From assembly GCA_944383915.1 (NCBI GenBank), contig CALWRJ010000013.1, positions 1 through 64,000 on the forward strand: a DNA stretch of 64,000 nt, in the 5' to 3' direction. Below are positions 61,320 through 64,000 of the stretch, piece by piece (within the stretch, counting starts at the first letter, position 1; each line of letters starts with the position of its first letter). A model generated the notes under the pieces. It was not told where the DNA came from. It saw only the letters and a program-made list of their open reading frames with translations, and made no database searches. The position numbers were made by a program, and so were the translations under genes. Origin of the DNA: an uncultured Clostridia bacterium (GTDB lineage Bacteria; Bacillota; Clostridia; Christensenellales; UBA1242).

Positions 61320-61342
61320 AACAACCGATTAGGTTGTTTTTT
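61320..61342 (+). terminator. Terminator before tyrS
   Basis: AACAACC (61320-61326), loop GATTA, GGTTGTT (61332-61338), then T residues. Only 12 nt separate it from the tyrS -35 box, so it ends the 60828 transcript. Confidence 0.8.
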
Positions 61343-61354
61343 GCTTTTTAAAAG

Positions 61355-61383
61355 TTGCTATTATTTATATTATGTGATATAAT
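61355..61383 (+). promoter_or_regulatory. tyrS operon promoter
   Basis: TTGCTA (61355-61360), a 17-bp spacer and TATAAT (61378-61383) with extended TGA. The leader is only ~25 nt, so no T-box is possible. Confidence 0.75.
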
Positions 61384-61413
61384 AAACCTAAATTTTATTT
61401 AGGAGCAAGCAGA

Positions 61414-62610
61414 ATGCAGAATGTTTTTGACGAAATGAAAGAACGCGGTCTTATTTACCAAACAATTAACGAAGACGAACTTCGCGAACTTTTAGGAAGG
61501 GAGAGAGTTGTTTGCTATTGCGGTTTCGACCCAACGGCTGATAGTTTGCATGTTGGACACCTTGCTTCAATTTTACAATTAGTACGAATGCAAAAAGCAG
61601 GGCATACTCCTATTGCGTTAATTGGTGGCGCGACAGGCAGAATCGGCGACCCAACAGGTAGAAATGATATGCGTCCTATGATTACACAAGAACAACGCGA
61701 TGAAAATTTACGAAAAATCAAAGCGCAATTAGAGTCATTCTTTGACCCCAAAATGCCAAATAGGCTAATTGTCGTAAATAATGATGATTGGATAAGTAAG
61801 TTAGGGTATTTGGAATTTTTAAATATCGTAGGCTTAAATATGAGTGTAAACAAAATGTTAAGTTCTGGTTGCTTTGAGCAAAGAATGGAAAACGGTTTAA
61901 GTTTTCTAGAATTTAACTATATGCCAATGCAAGCATACGATTTTTGGTATCTTTTTAAAAATTATAATTGTAAAATTGAATTAGGCGGTAGTGACCAATG
62001 GGCAAATATTGTCGCTGGCGCTGACCTAATTCATAAAAGAGAAAATAAGCCTGTTTATTGTTTTACAACTCCACTTCTTACCAAATCTGATGGCACAAAA
62101 ATGGGCAAGTCCGCTGGCGGTGCAGTTTGGTTATCTCGAGAAAAATACAGTGACTACGACTTTTTCCAATATTTTCGCGATATTGAGGATAGCAAAGTTG
62201 AGGAAATTTTCCGTGTGCTAACACTTTTACCATTAGACGAAATAAAAGAGATTTGTTCTGTTAGTGGTAAAGAATTAAACAAAGCAAAAGAACGCCTTGC
62301 ATACGAAGTTACAAAATTAGTACGCGGTGAGGAAAGCGCTCTGGAGGCTCTAAGTAAGGCGCGCGGTGCGTTTAATGGCGATTTAAACGAAATGCCCGAA
62401 GTCGAAATAGACAAAGCAAATTTAAATATTGTTGATTGTCTTGTTGCTATTAAGTTTGCCACATCGCGTGGTGACGCTAAAAAATTAATTTTAGGTGGTG
62501 GCGTCCGCGTAAATGATAGCGTGGTAAATAATATAGAGTTCACTTGTCCAAATGAAACTTTTGTACTTAAAAAAGGTAAAAAGAATATAGTTAAGGTTAA
62601 AGTAAAATAA
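61414..62610 (+). CDS. tyrS: Tyrosyl-tRNA synthetase
   Basis: A 398-aa class I aminoacyl-tRNA synthetase. HVGHL (46-50) is the HIGH motif and KMGKS (229-233) the KMSKS loop. LEFNYMPMQAYDFWYLF and GGSDQWANIVAG form the tyrosine site. A C-terminal S4 domain (SRGDAKKLILGGGVRVND) binds tRNA. TTAGGAG precedes the ATG. First gene of tyrS-yigZ-recX-acpS. Confidence 0.97.
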   Translation: MQNVFDEMKERGLIYQTINEDELRELLGRERVVCYCGFDPTADSLHVGHLASILQLVRMQKAGHTPIALIGGATGRIGDPTGRNDMRPMITQEQRDENLRKIKAQLESFFDPKMPNRLIVVNNDDWISKLGYLEFLNIVGLNMSVNKMLSSGCFEQRMENGLSFLEFNYMPMQAYDFWYLFKNYNCKIELGGSDQWANIVAGADLIHKRENKPVYCFTTPLLTKSDGTKMGKSAGGAVWLSREKYSDYDFFQYFRDIEDSKVEEIFRVLTLLPLDEIKEICSVSGKELNKAKERLAYEVTKLVRGEESALEALSKARGAFNGDLNEMPEVEIDKANLNIVDCLVAIKFATSRGDAKKLILGGGVRVNDSVVNNIEFTCPNETFVLKKGKKNIVKVKVK

Positions 62611-63200
62611 TGAAAGAGTTATTTTCAGTACCGCAAAATAAAATATTTACAAGCGAGATTTTAATAAATAAATCTCGCTTTTTGGGTTTTTGTAAGTATG
62701 TAGATAACCAAGAAAAAGCAGATGATTTTATTAATAATATAAGGCAACAGCATAACGATGCTCGCCATGTAGTTTATGCGTATAAACTACTAAATTTGGC
62801 AAAAGTAAGTGATGATGGAGAACCATCAGGCACGGCAGGAAAACCTATTTTAAATATATTAGAAATGAAAAATTTAACAAATATTATAATCTGCGTTGTT
62901 CGGTATTTTGGTGGCATAAAACTCGGTGCTGGGGGCTTGTTGCGAGCCTATTCAAATACTGCAAAAGAAATTTTTGAAGTCGCGCCTATTGTTAAATATG
63001 AGCCTTCTTTTGTTTATGAAATAATTCTTGATTATAGCGAATACCAGGTTTTTTTAAATAAGATAAAGGATAAAAAAGTTATTATTTTAGAAAGTGATTT
63101 TACTAATGGTGCTAAAATTAAATTTGTTGCTTCAACTGACGAAAATTTTACAAATGCAATAAAAATCGATGAAATTTTACAAAGTTATGAGGGTATATAA
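62610..63200 (+). CDS. yigZ: YigZ/IMPACT family protein
   Basis: A 196-aa protein of the YigZ/UPF0029 family. ARHVVYAYKLL, SDDGEPSGTAGKPILNIL and VVRYFGGIKLGAGGLLRAYSN are diagnostic of the IMPACT N-terminal domain. The C-terminal DUF1949-like part follows. The ATG shares its first base with the tyrS stop, so translation is coupled. Function in bacteria is poorly known; a role in regulating translation or nucleotide binding has been proposed for the family. Confidence 0.93.
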   Translation: MKELFSVPQNKIFTSEILINKSRFLGFCKYVDNQEKADDFINNIRQQHNDARHVVYAYKLLNLAKVSDDGEPSGTAGKPILNILEMKNLTNIIICVVRYFGGIKLGAGGLLRAYSNTAKEIFEVAPIVKYEPSFVYEIILDYSEYQVFLNKIKDKKVIILESDFTNGAKIKFVASTDENFTNAIKIDEILQSYEGI

Positions 63201-63829
63201 TGAGTGTAATTACAGACATTAAACAAGCAAAAGGGAATAAAAAGCGAGTCCACATTTATATTGATGATGAATTTGTTTGCTCCGTTGATGATTTTACCGC
63301 GTTTAAAAATAAACTGCACAAAGGCAGAGAGATAACAAAAGCAGAACTTGAAAATATCGTTACAGAAAGCGAACAAAATAGTGGTTTTGAACGCGTTGTT
63401 GATTTAATTTCTCGTACCCCAAAAACACAACATCAAGTGCGTACTTATTTAAAAGAAAAAGGTTATATGCCAAAAACTATTAATGTTATTTTGGCAAAAC
63501 TCCAAGATTATCATTATTTAGATGATAGGCGATATGCGGAAATATATATTGAAAACAACATCAGTCGTTATGGTAAGCGCAAAATTATGCAAAATTTGCT
63601 TATGCGTGGAGTAGATAAAGATTTAATAAACGAGTGCTTGGCTGATTATGATAACCAAGACGAAACAGTTTTAAACTTTGCTTTAAAGTTTATGAAAAAC
63701 CGAGAACCAACACGCGAAAATTTTGATAAACTTTGTCGCCATCTTGCAGGAAAAGGCTTTGATTGGAGCGAAATTAGTCTAGTAATTTCAAAATTAAAAG
63801 AAGGGAATTTAGATGAAAGTTGGGATTGA
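63200..63829 (+). CDS. recX: Regulatory protein RecX
   Basis: A 209-aa protein with three RecX helix repeats (RVVDLISRTPKTQHQVRTYLKEKGY, YLDDRRYAEIYIENNISRYGKRKIMQNLLMRGV, and a third ending RHLAGKGFDWSEISLVI). RecX binds RecA filaments and modulates recombination. The start is TAATG, overlapping the yigZ stop by one base. Third gene of the operon. Confidence 0.94.
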   Translation: MSVITDIKQAKGNKKRVHIYIDDEFVCSVDDFTAFKNKLHKGREITKAELENIVTESEQNSGFERVVDLISRTPKTQHQVRTYLKEKGYMPKTINVILAKLQDYHYLDDRRYAEIYIENNISRYGKRKIMQNLLMRGVDKDLINECLADYDNQDETVLNFALKFMKNREPTRENFDKLCRHLAGKGFDWSEISLVISKLKEGNLDESWD

Positions 63830-64000
63830 TATTGTAAAAGTTGAACGATTTTTAGACAAAATCAACGATGGCAAGTTTTTATCAAGAGTTTTTACTCATG
63901 CCGAGCGCGAGCATATAAAAGAAATTTCAACACCACAAGGGCAGGCGGAAAGAATGGCAGGTAAATTTTGCGCAAAAGAAGCCGTTTCTAAAATGTTTGG
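63813..64000 (+). CDS. acpS: Holo-[acyl-carrier-protein] synthase, N-terminal part
   Basis: The start ATG at 63813 lies inside the end of recX (17-nt overlap). The visible 62 residues show MKVGIDIVKVERF and VFTHAERE, then RMAGKFCAKEAVSKMFG, the catalytic GID and FAAKEA blocks of AcpS. AcpS attaches phosphopantetheine to acyl carrier protein. The gene is cut by the window end. Confidence 0.92.
   Translation, partial: MKVGIDIVKVERFLDKINDGKFLSRVFTHAEREHIKEISTPQGQAERMAGKFCAKEAVSKMF

Noticed and set aside
61342..61413. T-box riboswitch before tyrS
   Set aside because: The promoter leaves only about 25 nt of leader, and the hairpin at 61320 lies upstream of the promoter.

Overview
The window looks like part of a chromosome of a low-GC, spore-lineage Firmicute, most likely an uncultured gut-type Clostridia. 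The reasons are the Spo0A master regulator, a DnaD-like/DnaC-like primosome pair, the YlxM-Ffh, VanW, DegV, DUF362 and DUF1540 families, BspA-type surface repeats and A+T-rich spacers. No phage or plasmid genes were recognised. Most of the window is core chromosome, with small accessory islets between housekeeping operons.

Layout. (1) 1-3.3 kb: 3' end of a 23S-5S rRNA operon with tandem terminators, an orphan gene and an esterase. (2) 3.3-16.1 kb: rpoB-rpoC with its own promoter and leader, then a DUF378 membrane protein, spo0A behind three Spo0A boxes, an extremely acidic zinc-ribbon protein, two small orphans, a DUF362 ferredoxin protein and greA. (3) 16.1-18.6 kb: a surface-protein locus. 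A promoter and short ORF carrying an 11-G tract lead into a 118-codon open frame that is out of phase by one base, followed directly by a BspA-like leucine-rich-repeat protein. This is the best candidate for an undescribed switch in the window. (4) 18.7-31.3 kb: dnaC/dnaD-like genes, an M1 peptidase lipoprotein, rplJ-rplL with an L10 leader (detached from rpoBC), a leaderless Smr-like gene, rplI, DUF1540, ATP-grasp, DegV and a tandem ThyX-like protein. (5) 31.5-32.5 kb: a repeat cluster and tRNA-Ala/tRNA-Ile, with the tRNA-Ile 3' end duplicated 385 bp away.

(6) 32.7-41.6 kb: a lipoprotein, a second DegV, a lytic transglycosylase, the ylxM-ffh-rpsP-rimM-trmD-orphan-ylqF-yraN operon (protein targeting, ribosome maturation) and a separate rplS unit. 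(7) 41.8-44.2 kb: two Xre repressors with clear palindromic operators. The second one's divergent promoter now points into a start-less C-terminal remnant of a surface protein related to the one at 16.8 kb. (8) 44.2-50.2 kb: a leaderless cca, a Cys-rich miniprotein, a HicB-like protein, orphans, a VanW protein and a Ca2+/cation exchanger. (9) 50.2-54.9 kb: the str operon rpsL-rpsG-fusA-tuf behind a long structured leader. (10) 55-64 kb: an ABC-F ATPase behind a seven-codon leader peptide and attenuator, a third Xre repressor divergent from a frameshifted membrane protein, the NifU-like/GGGtGRT pair, and tyrS-yigZ-recX-acpS (acpS cut by the window end).

Themes. Several genes have a -10 box exactly 6-7 nt before ATG and no Shine-Dalgarno sequence, so they are probably leaderless. 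RpoB and ribosomal protein S12 carry natural substitutions at known rifampicin and streptomycin resistance positions. Short repeats (a 7-bp AGCAATT unit, a GTCTA-palindrome and shared terminator hairpins) recur between operons. All functional calls rest on motif recognition by eye; no database search was run.
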